A DNA stretch of 64,000 nucleotides from Endothia cerciana. Taxonomy: Eukaryota; Ascomycota; Sordariomycetes; Diaporthales; Cryphonectriaceae. Shown here piece by piece: positions 22,574-32,400 of the stretch. The stretch is taken from assembly GCA_026119935.1 (NCBI GenBank), contig JALRMH010000060.1, positions 124,001 through 188,000 of the forward strand, in the 5' to 3' direction. Made by a program: the position numbers and the translations under genes. Numbering within the stretch: the stretch's first letter is position 1; every line of letters starts with the position of its first letter. The notes beneath the pieces were generated by a model, which made no database searches, had not been told where the DNA came from, and was given only the letters and a program-made list of their open reading frames with translations.

Positions 22574-24339
22574 ATGGCAGTCGGAGAGGAAATCGACCTA
22601 TGGTCGCCCTGCACAAGCGACACCATCCTCGAGGTTCGCTCCGGGAGACTAAAGCGATTCAAGGGCCTCAACATCGAGTCCGGGATCGACAAGTCACTTC
22701 TTGGTGGGCCAGTCCACATCGGCAAGCTCGGCATAGACGGCGACGAGCACGACCTAACATTCCACGGGGGGCCCGACAAAGCCGTCCATGGATGTGAGTC
22801 CCACCATCCCCAACTCACCCTCACCCTCACCCGAGGGGCCTACAGATAGATGTCGCTGAACAACACACCCCAGACTGCTGCACACACTATGCCTCCTGGG
22901 CGTCCGAGTTCCCCGCCGCCGCCGCCGCCCGCTTCGTGCCGGGCGGCTTCGGCGAGAACTTCGTGACGGCGCACATGAACGAGCGCAACGTCTGCATCGG
23001 CGACGTCGTCGCCATCGGGCCGGACCCGGCCACGGGGCCCCTGCTTCAGGTGTCGCTGCCGCGCCAGCCCTGCTTCAAGCTCAACCACCGCTTCGAGCTC
23101 AAGAACTTCGCGCCCAACACGTGGAGGCTGAGCCGCACCGGCTGGTACTACCGCGTGCTGCGCGAGGGGTGGGTGGCGGCGGGCGACGAGATCCGGCTCA
23201 TCGAGAGGCGTCACCCGGCGTGGACCATCGAGCGCGTCCAGGAGTACCTGCACAGGAACACGGGCGTGGCGGAGGTCAACGAGGAGCTGGCGGGCATCAA
23301 GGAGTTCGGCAAGGAGAGCCACGACGCGTTCGCGAACCGGGTCGCCAAGCAGCGGGCCAAGGAGAGGAGGGAGAGGGAGGGGGGGGAGGAGGCGAGGCAG
23401 TGGAGGGGGTTCAGGGTCGCGGAGAAGACGAGGCAGACGCCGAGGATCATGTCCCTAGTGCTCGAGGCCGTGGACAAGGTGGGGGAGGCAGAGCTGGACG
23501 AGGGCGCGCACGCCAAGATCAAGATACCGGTGCCCGGCGGCGAGGTGCCGCTGGTGCGTGCATACTCGGTGGTCTCGGGGGACAGGAACAGGCTCGAGTT
23601 CGGCATTGCGCTGGACGAGAACAGCCGCGGCGGGTCGCGGTATCTGCACGAGGTCGTCCGGGTGGGCGACGTGCTGCAGGTCGGCAGGCTCACCCCGATG
23701 GCCCTCCTCACGTCCGCGAGCTGTCACGTCTTCGTGGCGGCCGGCATAGGGATCACGGCTTTCCTCAGCCTCCTCACGGCGCTGCGGCAGTTCAACTTCG
23801 CCGCGAAGCTGCACTACGCGGTGCGCTCGGCGGACGACACCCCCTTCCGGGACCGGATTGAGGCGCTGGGGGACGACGTGGTTACCATCTACGACAAGTC
23901 GGCGGGCCAGCGCCTCAGCATACCACAGGTCATCAGGGACATGCCCTGGAACTCGCGGCTCTACTTCTGCGGGCCCACGCGCCTGATGGACGAGGCCCTG
24001 CGGGAGACACAGGCCGCGGGGATCGGGCCCGAGGAGGTCCACTTCGAGGCCTTCGCGGCGGATACCGGCGGGGACCCCTTCGAGGCTGTGGTGGCGAACC
24101 GGAAAGAGGAGGTCGTGAAGGTCGGGGGCGGGGAGACGCTGCTCGAGGTGCTGCAGAAGAGGTTTGGGGTGGACCAGATACCCTCCTCATGTGAGGTGGG
24201 GAACTGCGGGACGTGTAAGATCAAGCTGAAGGCGGGGAGGGTGGACCACAGGGGCACGGGGCTGTCGGAGGAGGACAAGGTCGATTCGATGCTCAGCTGC
24301 GTGTCTAGGGGGGTCGGACGGATCACCATTGAGATATGA
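22574..24339 (+). CDS. MOSC domain / ferredoxin reductase / [2Fe-2S] ferredoxin fusion protein
   Basis: Exons 22574-22793 and 22874-24339, with an 80-nt intron (GTGAGT...CCCCAG, phase 1), encode 561 residues. Residues 1-165 form a YiiM-like MOSC domain with HDLTFHGGPDKAVHGY, FVPGGFGENF and the conserved MOSC cysteine in QPCFKLNHRF (about Cys140). A helical linker follows. Residues about 245-460 form a ferredoxin-NADP reductase-like module with the flavin motif RAYSVVSGD and the nucleotide-binding AAGIGITAFLSLL. The C-terminus is a plant-type [2Fe-2S] ferredoxin domain with cysteines at about 513, 518, 521 and 549. This reductase-ferredoxin order is that of phthalate/vanillate-oxygenase reductases. 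YiiM proteins reduce N-hydroxylated compounds with a molybdenum cofactor, so one chain may carry electrons from NAD(P)H through flavin and Fe-S to Mo. That electron path is inference. No targeting peptide is evident. Confidence 0.92.
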
Positions 24340-24720
24340 CAAGGCCACCCTGCGGCACCCTTGCCTGACGTAGCTGGGTGAGCCCACATCTTTGGTTGGT
24401 GGCGATTTGCCGAGGGCTTCCACTGGTGTAGCAATCGGTACGTGTGGCACTTTCGTGTAGAGTAGAGACTGGGAACCATTCCTATTCCCCATTTGGAGAC
24501 ACCAGGTCTCGGACCCCTAGACTACGACGTCGTTCTCAACAGATGCGGAAGAGTGCGGCTCTGCGGGGAAGGGCGGCGTCGGACGGCGGCCGGGAGGCTG
24601 CAGCCTTGTTTAGGTGAGAGGAGGCGTGGTCGAGTTCACCTATCTGTCATCTATATCCAGGGTGAGACTGAACCTGTACATGAGGCGAGATGTCGCCTCT
24701 GTCTTGCGAAACAGGGTGTG
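24340..24720. other. Convergent intergenic spacer
   Basis: A 381-nt gap between the 3' ends of the MOSC-reductase gene (+) and the MFS transporter gene (-). It should hold both 3' UTRs. Nothing else is visible. Confidence 0.5.
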
Positions 24721-26432
24721 TTACACAGCATAAGCCACATCCTCGGCCTTTCGGCCTTCCTGTTCTCCTGATATCGCCTCAACATTCTGACCGGCTCTCT
24801 CCAGGGCCTTTAACGATGACTCCTCGTCATCGGGCCCTTTCCTCACCGCCGGCTCGCCACCAGCGAACAGCCCAACCACAACCGCCCCCCCGGCCATCCA
24901 GACCGCCAGTGCCCAGGTCAGGGTCTTCCATCCGGCGCCAGCCATCACATAACCCGACATGAGCGACCCGACCGACCCCCCCAGGGCAAAGGATGTACAG
25001 AACAGCCCGTAGCCGAGGCCATACACGCCCTTCGCGCCGAATATCCCGGGGCTCTTGGCCTCTTCCGCCTCGATCGCGTACGTGATCTCCGCCATCAGCG
25101 GCGTGTTCGAAAAGACCAGCGCGGCGCCCGTCAGTGCCAGCAGGACGCCCAGCAGGATCTTCTGGCCGATGGTGTCCTCCGTGACGAACCGCATGCAGAC
25201 TAGCACGGGGACGGAGGCGAGGAAGCCCGCGAAGGAGGGCCACCTGGCCCCGTATCGGTCCGATAGCCACCCCACAACGGGCGACACGAAGCCGGGGATG
25301 AAGATGCAGAAATAGATGAGGCCTGCCGCCGTCGAGTCCCAGTGGAAGGTCGCCTTGACGAACAAGGGTAGGACGGTGTCATATGAGAACCTGGGTCGCG
25401 TGGCGGGATGGTCAGCAGCGGTCTCAGGATCGAAAAGGGGGTTTGGGGGGGGGGGGGGGGCGAGGGTCTGATTTCTTACATGACGGCGGCTTGTGTGATG
25501 ATCCCCCAGTTGGCAGCTAGAATGCGCCTTGACCTGATGAGCTTGAGCTTAGGGTATCTCGCCGTCAGGCTACTGATAACGACCGAGGTTGCTGGTGCGA
25601 GGACGGTACCCGTGCTGTCATTGGGGTCTTCTTCTTCTTCTTCCTCCCCGCGATCCTCGTGCGTTCCTGGCTCGGGCTTGTTCTCGGCCTCTTCCCTCCC
25701 TGCTAAGGCCGCCTGTGCATCTTCGGCCATCCCATCGGCCGTCCCACCGGCCTCGTCGACCCACTGGCGGGCTACTTTCTTCTCAATGAGAATCAGACGC
25801 AGGATCACGTCAAGAAAGATACACCCAAAAGCGACGTAGTAGACAGGATAGTATCCACAGTTGGCGAACACGGCACCGCCTATGGCGGGTGAAACTAGCA
25901 GTCCCAGGGACATTGCTATGGACGAATACCCCATCGCCTTGCCGATCTTGTCCCCGAACGTGTCTGCCAGCAGAGCCAGCCCGACACTCCACACTATGGC
26001 CGCGCTGAAGCCCTGCAGTAGCCGGCCCAGGATAAAGAGCGCTACCGTCTGGCCCAGACACAAGAGGAGCGTCGATGCTGCCAGGGCGAGGAGCCCGATG
26101 AGCAGCGGCCAGCGCCGCGATGAAGTATGGTCTGCGTAGATGCCGACGAGGGGGCTGCCGACGAAGAGGGCGACCGTGTAACACGCTAGGAGTATCGCGT
26201 TCCACTGCTGGAGTGAGTCCTCGGGTATGCCGATCCGGTTGGTCATGGCAAAGGGCAGGACGGGGACGATGATGCCGTAGAGAAGAATGTCGGTGAAGAT
26301 GGCGATGCAGACGGTGGCGGCGATGAAGGCCTCGGAGGAGCGGAAGGCCAGAAGGTAGGGAGGCTCTGAGCCTGCGGCCTTCTTCTCCCCGGATAGGAAG
26401 TGAGCCAGGCGCCCGACACCGTGAGGTGCCAT
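24721..26432 (-). CDS. MFS transporter, DHA1-like with 12 predicted helices
   Basis: Exons 26432-25480 and 25390-24721, with an 89-nt intron (GTAAGA...ACCCAG, phase 2), encode 540 residues. The N-half has about six helices beginning ATVCIAIFTDILLYGIIVPVLPF, with the MFS motif A in loop 2-3 (GIYADHTSSRRWPLLIG). A long acidic loop (about residues 235-290, with a Glu run) separates it from the second six-helix half. That half repeats motif A as GWLSDRYGARWPSFAG. This looks like the drug:H+ antiporter 1 or vesicular-amine-type branch; the substrate cannot be told. The intron contains a 16-nt C run on the coding strand. The start chosen (MAPHGVG) is the ATG that precedes the first helix most closely; an upstream in-frame ATG at 26762 would add 110 residues with no family resemblance. 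It is convergent with the MOSC-reductase gene and divergent from RRP7. Confidence 0.9.
25445..25460. repeat. Poly-G run (16 nt) inside the MFS transporter intron
   Basis: Sixteen G residues on the plus strand, hence C16 on the coding strand, lying 19 nt inside the 5' end of the transporter intron. Confidence 0.9.
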
Positions 26433-27134
26433 GATGCCTGTGGTGTCTCTCCGTCGACTCTCTCGCGTGCCCAAGCCTCCTCGGCGCTCTAGACCCCACA
26501 GCAGTAACCGTGAAGACTTAGTATGGAAATTTAATATATTATTATCATATTTGGCGATAGTACGGACGCCTCGTATAAATTGAATACGCCCAAAGAGCGA
26601 CGGCAAAGTTGATCTGATACAGAAGGGTAGGAAATGTGACCTCTTTGTCATTGACGACATCGCCGCCCGATGATAGGAGATGAGATTGCACACTTGCGGA
26701 TGGCCGACCGCATCGGCGCTACGAGGCGAGCCGGAGGGCAAGAAAGCGGCCAGTCTTGGCACCGCTAAAATACAATATAATATTGCTCAAATATCTGATG
26801 GAGGTCTTCCAGAAAACGGGGACGGCGGGCGGAGGGCACGAACTCTACTGAAAGGCAGGCAAGCAATCAATCCATCCCATCCTTGCAGTGGGAGAAGATG
26901 CACTTGAAGCAATCGCTGAGCGCCGTGAACGGAGGCGAGACCCAGGATTCTGTCGGTCCCGACTTCGGCAAGGCAGACGGCGGCCCAAGCAGATGGGACT
27001 CGAGGTGGGTCCACAGCCTGCACAGTGATTTTCTTGATCCGCGAACAACTTCGAACCGCTCGACATTTCCTTCCCCATCAGACCAGACAGGACCTTACCC
27101 TCGCAACCAACCCCCTTCCCCCAACACCTTCAAG
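26433..27134. other. Divergent promoter region MFS transporter / RRP7
   Basis: About 0.7 kb shared by two divergent starts. A+T-rich stretches at about 26520-26560 and 26765-26790 could serve as core promoter elements. A pyrimidine-rich leader precedes the RRP7 ATG. Confidence 0.5.
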
Positions 27135-28070
27135 ATGGCGCCGACACCCAAGACCATCGGCGAGTTCTCAGTATTGCCACTGAGCATACCGCCACTGCCA
27201 TCGTACCCGCACACGGTCACCCACCACCTCTACGTGCGACGACACCAGCCCAAAAATCCCACACCCGACGACGATCGCTGTCTGTTCGTGACAAACGTCC
27301 CGGTCGACAGCACGGAGCCACACTTTCGCGCGATAATATCAGGCCTCGTGGGGGCTGGAAGGTTCGAGTCGATACAGTTCGAGGCGGACAACAAGAACCC
27401 CACCGCGTCCCTCGAGCCTGCGCAAGCCGCACGGCTGTCCGCCATGGCATCGAGAAAACGAAAGCGGGACGACTCGGGCTCGGAGGAGGAGGAGATAGCG
27501 CGACTGCCGACGACATGGACCCGACCGCTGCATAGAAGCGGCAGCACCGCCGTTATTTTTCTGGCAGATGAGAGGAGCGCCGACCTCGTCCTCAGGGCCG
27601 TCGCAAAAGTTCACAAGACCAAGAAGCACCCGGTATGGGGAGAGGGCGTGCAGGAGAAGGCCCCGCCCCTGGGCTCCCAATGGCTCAAGGCCCACAACAA
27701 GCTTGCGTACCCGCCCCGGGAGCTCCTGCAGCAGTCTGTCGACGCCTTCTTCACCGTCTACAACCGCAAGGAGAAGGAGGCTGCCGAGCTGGCGAAGAGG
27801 CTGCGCAACGAGCCCGACGAGGACGGTTTCGTCACGGTCACGAAGGGCAGCCGCGCCGCCCCTGCGAGATTGGACGAGGCCGAGGAGGCGAGGAGGAAGA
27901 TGCTGGAGAGGGAGCAGAAGAAGAGGGACGAGATGGGCAACTTCTACAAGTTCCAGCTGCGCGAGAGGAAGAAGGCCGAGCAGGCCGAGCTGATCAAGAA
28001 ATTTGATGAGGACCGGAAGAGGGTCCAGGCCATGCGGCAGAAGCGTGGGAGGTTCAGACCCGAGACGTGA
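27135..28070 (+). CDS. RRP7: Pre-rRNA processing protein Rrp7
   Basis: An uninterrupted frame encodes 311 residues. The N-terminal half has a deviant RRM-like fold (LPSYPHTVTHHLYVRRH, RCLFVTNVPVDSTEPHFRAII, STAVIFLADERSADLVLRAV). The C-terminal third is the diagnostic Rrp7 region: DAFFTVYNRKEKEAAELAKR, DEDGFVTVTKGSR, then a charged helix with NFYKFQLRERKKAEQ and the KKFDEDRKRVQAMR end. Rrp7 is part of the UTP-C/CURI complexes of the small-subunit processome and is needed for 18S rRNA maturation in the nucleolus. The ATG at 27135 was chosen over an upstream in-frame ATG at 26883 because the extra 84 residues are leader-like and Rrp7 orthologues start near MAPTPKTIG-like sequences. Confidence 0.93.
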   Translation: MAPTPKTIGEFSVLPLSIPPLPSYPHTVTHHLYVRRHQPKNPTPDDDRCLFVTNVPVDSTEPHFRAIISGLVGAGRFESIQFEADNKNPTASLEPAQAARLSAMASRKRKRDDSGSEEEEIARLPTTWTRPLHRSGSTAVIFLADERSADLVLRAVAKVHKTKKHPVWGEGVQEKAPPLGSQWLKAHNKLAYPPRELLQQSVDAFFTVYNRKEKEAAELAKRLRNEPDEDGFVTVTKGSRAAPARLDEAEEARRKMLEREQKKRDEMGNFYKFQLRERKKAEQAELIKKFDEDRKRVQAMRQKRGRFRPET

Positions 28071-29425
28071 GCCGAATCACGCAGCAGTCTGAGCCCGGTC
28101 GTTGCGTGGATATCGAATCTCGTCAACCTGCGCACTTTGCGGGTGATCAGGCACGAGAATCCCAGATCATAGGTGAGCCCTTCTTGCGTTCCCTCCTCTT
28201 AATGGCATATGACCATGATGAACGCCGCGGGGCCAGCAAAGCATCGTCTCTCCATGGGATTCATTCCATGCAGAGGTCGAGGCAGTGACGACGAACACCG
28301 CGTTATCAAATCTTCTCAAACCCGCTGAAGTCAGCTTCCCATCCTCAACAATCCCGTGTAGCGCCCGTGGCAAGCCGAGCTAAACTCTCAATCTCACCCA
28401 GCTTCATACCTTGGAGCCGGTGTCATCTCAGGGCCCTTCCTGTTGTTGAGACCGTGCCCACTCTTGGATACAGACCCGGGCGAAGTGGACAAAGGCGCAA
28501 AACGATGTCCCTACCGAGCGGCAGCAAAGTGCTTCTTGCACCAAACCCATTTATCTCGTCAACCAATCCGAGAGCTGCACAATCCTGCGTCTCTTCTGAA
28601 CCCCAAACCCTGTCACGATGGGAGAGGCAGCTTCTGGCAGAACCGGAATAGAATCACATCATCTGCTCCCCGTCGCAGCCATGCAATGCTTGTGATCTGG
28701 TATCCAGATTTATCAGATCAACGGTCTCGGTCATCCCGCGCACCGTCGCTCACAATCGTATGAAAAGTATGCCTTGTAGTCCGGATACGCTCAGGAGCCC
28801 AAAGTTTGAGGACCGTCACGCCTTGCAGAAGGAACAACAAGACCAGGCGCACGTCCTGCCCATGCTGGCGCAAATCTGCCTGGCACTTTGTCTTTGGAAA
28901 ACCACCCCATGCGACCGCTCGCATCCGTAAGCTGGAAGACCTCACAGTGAGTTCGCCATCGCTGCCGATCATCGCCCTTTCCTCCATGATCTGCAGCAGC
29001 CTCTGCCGCACAGTAACACGTGAGTAAGTTCTGGTACGATGTCGTTGGAGGCTTAGGTCCACCCCGGGGACAGCCTTTCAGGGATCCGCAGACCCTCGGA
29101 GTCGATTCCCGACGTGAAGCCCCGGATCGTCCGAATACTCACAGATAAGATAAGCAGCGCTCCGCTCCGGCATGACGACACCTCACATGCGGGATGCGGA
29201 ATGCTGAGAACGGTTGCTGGAGGGGGGCAGTTGTATCTCTCATCATGGCGGCCTGATTGTTGCCTCCTGCCTCTCGTGCGTGCCCACCCCGGTCCAAGTT
29301 AACTGCCCCCAAACGTCCGGGTCATGCTCGTCCTCTAGCATCACAGGCCGTCCCCAAACCACATCCCCCGTACCTCGAGCACAGCACACCACAGCACACC
29401 ACAGCACACCACAGCACAGCGCAGC
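28071..29425. other. Intergenic region RRP7 / OXP1
   Basis: About 1.36 kb. No gene is recognised. Short frames on both strands overlap and lack family resemblance. The OXP1 promoter and leader lie at the right end, with a short tandem repeat next to the start codon. Confidence 0.5.
29381..29420. repeat. 10-bp tandem repeat in the OXP1 leader
   Basis: Three exact copies of ACAGCACACC and a fourth copy changed at its end run up to five nt before the OXP1 ATG, so the repeat is probably transcribed as 5' UTR. Confidence 0.85.
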
Positions 29426-32400
29426 ATGGGTCCCTCTGAGAAATACAGGGGCATCCGCATCGCCATCGACAGAGGCGGCACCTTCACGGACTGCGTGGGC
29501 AACCTCGGCGGCGAGGACGTCGTCATCAAGCTGCTGTCGGAGGACCCGGCCAACTACGAGGATGCCCCCCTCGAAGGGATCCGGCGGATCATGTCGCACT
29601 TCCTGGGGCGCGACATCCCCCGCGGCGAGCCCCTGGACACCTCCCGGATCGAATCCATCAGGATGGGCACCACCGTGGCGACGAACGCGCTCCTCGAGAG
29701 GAAGGGTGAGAGGATCGCCATGGTGGTGACCAAGGGCTTCAAGGACTGCCTGGTCATAGGGAACCAGTCGCGGCCCAAGATCTTCGACCTGGCCATCCAC
29801 AAGCCGGACGTGCTGTACTCCGAGGTCGTGGAGGTCGACGAGAGGGTCACGCTGGAGGACTACGCCGAGGACCCACACCGGAACGCCACCAGGGCGGATG
29901 CCAGGGCCGGCACCGCCGAGGCCAGGGGGACGGACCTAGTCATGGGTCTGTCGGGCGAGGCGGTCCGGATACTGCAGAGGCCTGAGGAGGGGACGATCCG
30001 GGAGCAGCTGCAGGGGGTCTACAACAAGGGCATCAAGAGCATCGCCGTGTGTCTCATGCACGCCTACACCTTCCCGGACCATGAGGCCGTCGTCGGCAAG
30101 ATCGCCAGGGACATCGGCTTCAGGCACGTCTCGCTCAGCTCCGAGCTGATGCCCATGATCAAGCTCGTGTCGAGGGCGACATCGGTCTGCGCGGACGCCT
30201 ACCTCACGCCGGCCATCCGGAAGTACATTGACGGCTTCCAGAGGGGCTTCGAGGGCGGCCTCGGCACCAGGAGCGTCAAGCAAGAATCCGGGAACAGGGG
30301 CGCGAGGTGCGAATTCATGCAGAGCGACGGTGGCCTCGTCGATGTTGAGAAGTTCACCGGCCTCAAGGCCATCCTGTCGGGTCCGGCTGGTGGCGTGGTC
30401 GGCTATGCCATCACATCGTATGACCCGGACACCAAGATTCCGGTGATTGGGTTCGACATGGGAGGGACGAGTACCGACGTCTCGAGGTATGGAGAGGGCC
30501 GGTACGATCACACATTCGAAACTACAACAGCTGGTGTCACCATACAGTCACCGCAGCTGGACATCAATACGGTCGCAGCCGGTGGTGGCTCGAGGCTGTT
30601 TTTCAGGAATGGCCTGTTCGTGGTTGGCCCTGAGTCGGCTGGTGCACACCCAGGCCCGGCATGTTACCGAAAAGGTGGCCCGGCCACTGTCACCGACGCC
30701 AACCTGTTCCTCGGAAGGCTACTTCCCGAGTTCTTTCCTAAGATCTTCGGCAAGAACGAGGACGAGGGTCTCGATCTGGAGGCCAGCAAGAAGGTCCTCC
30801 AGGAGTTGGCCGACCAGGTGAACAAGGAGACCGGCAAGAACATGTCGATCGACGAGGTGGCGTACGGATTCCTGACCGTCGCCAACGAGAGCATGACGCG
30901 TCCCATCCGTTCGATCACGGAGGCGAAGGGTCATGACTCGTCAAAACACCGGCTTGCTACGTTCGGCGGTGCGGGAGGTCAGCACGCAGTCGCCATTGCG
31001 GACGCTCTTGGCGTCAAGCAGATCCTGGTGCACCGCTACTCCTCAGTGCTGTCTGCATACGGCATGGCCCTGGCAGACGTGGTCGACGAGCGGCAAGAGC
31101 CCGACTCCGCGGTGTGGTCTGACGAGGGCAAGGAGGTCGACGAGCTCAAGAAGAAGATGGAGACACTAAAGGAGAAGTCTCGCGAGGCGTTGCAAGACCA
31201 GGGCTTCGACGACAAGGAGATCGTGTTTGAGGAGTACCTGAACATGAGATACCGCGGGACGGAATCCGCCCTGATGATCCTAAAACCCAGCCAGGAGGAC
31301 GCAAAGGGGCACTTTGGCGGCAAAGATTGGGCATTTGGCAAGGCGTTCGTGAAGCACCACCGATATGAATTTGGATTTACCCTAGACGACCGGGACATTA
31401 TTGTCGACGATGTGCGGGTGCGAGGGATCGGGAAGAGTTTCAGATACGAAGAGCAGACCGTCGATCAGCAGCTTAAGACCCTAGAGCGACAGGAAGTCCC
31501 TCCGAACAAGAAGCACTCGGCTGCGCAGGTGTATTTTGAAGGCCGCCGGGAAGACACGCCCATTTACAAACTTGGTGACCTCGACGTCGGAACTGTAGTG
31601 AACGGCCCGGCGATGCTGGCGGATGGCACGCAGACGATCGTTGTTACGCCGAATGCCGAGGCCGTCATACTCGGGACACACGTCGTGATCAACACCGCAG
31701 GTAGCAAGGGCAAGGATGAATCGGAAAAGGATGGGTCGAAACGAGAGGTCGATCCCATCCTGCTCAGCATTTTCGGACATCGGTTCATGGCGATAGCAGA
31801 GCAGATGGGTAGGGCGCTGCAGAAGACGAGCGTGAGCACCAATGTCAAGGAGCGGCTGGACTTTTCGTGTGCCATCTTCGACCCAACCGGAGGATTGGTC
31901 GCGAACGCTCCCCATCTCCCTGTCCACTTGGGCTCGATGGGGACTTGCGTAAGGCGACAGGCTGAGATATGGAAGGGCGATCTGAAGAAGGGTGACGTGA
32001 TCATCTCAAACCACCCGTCGTACGGTGGGACACATCTTCCGGATGTTACGCTGACGATGCCGGCCTTTGACGAGAAGGGCGAGAATATTCTCTTCTATGC
32101 CGCGTCGAGAGCTCACCATGCCGATATTGGTGGTATAACCGCGGGCAGCATGCCCCCACACTCTCGTGAGCTCTTCCAAGAAGGGGCTGCCATCAAGAGT
32201 GAGAAGCTTGTTAGCGAGGGCACGTTCAATGAGGAGCGCGTCGTCGAGCTGTTCTACAAGGAGCCTGCCAAGTACCCCGGGTGCAGCGGTACCCGGTGCT
32301 TGGCTGACAATATCAACGATCTGCGAGCCCAGGTGTCTGCCAATCAGAAGGGTATTTCTCTGATCGAGAACCTGATCTCTGAATACGGAGAGGGCACCGT

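Noticed and set aside
23121..23861. 246-residue Gly/Arg-rich frame inside the MOSC-reductase gene
   Set aside because: It is an out-of-frame reading of a real coding exon with no family match.
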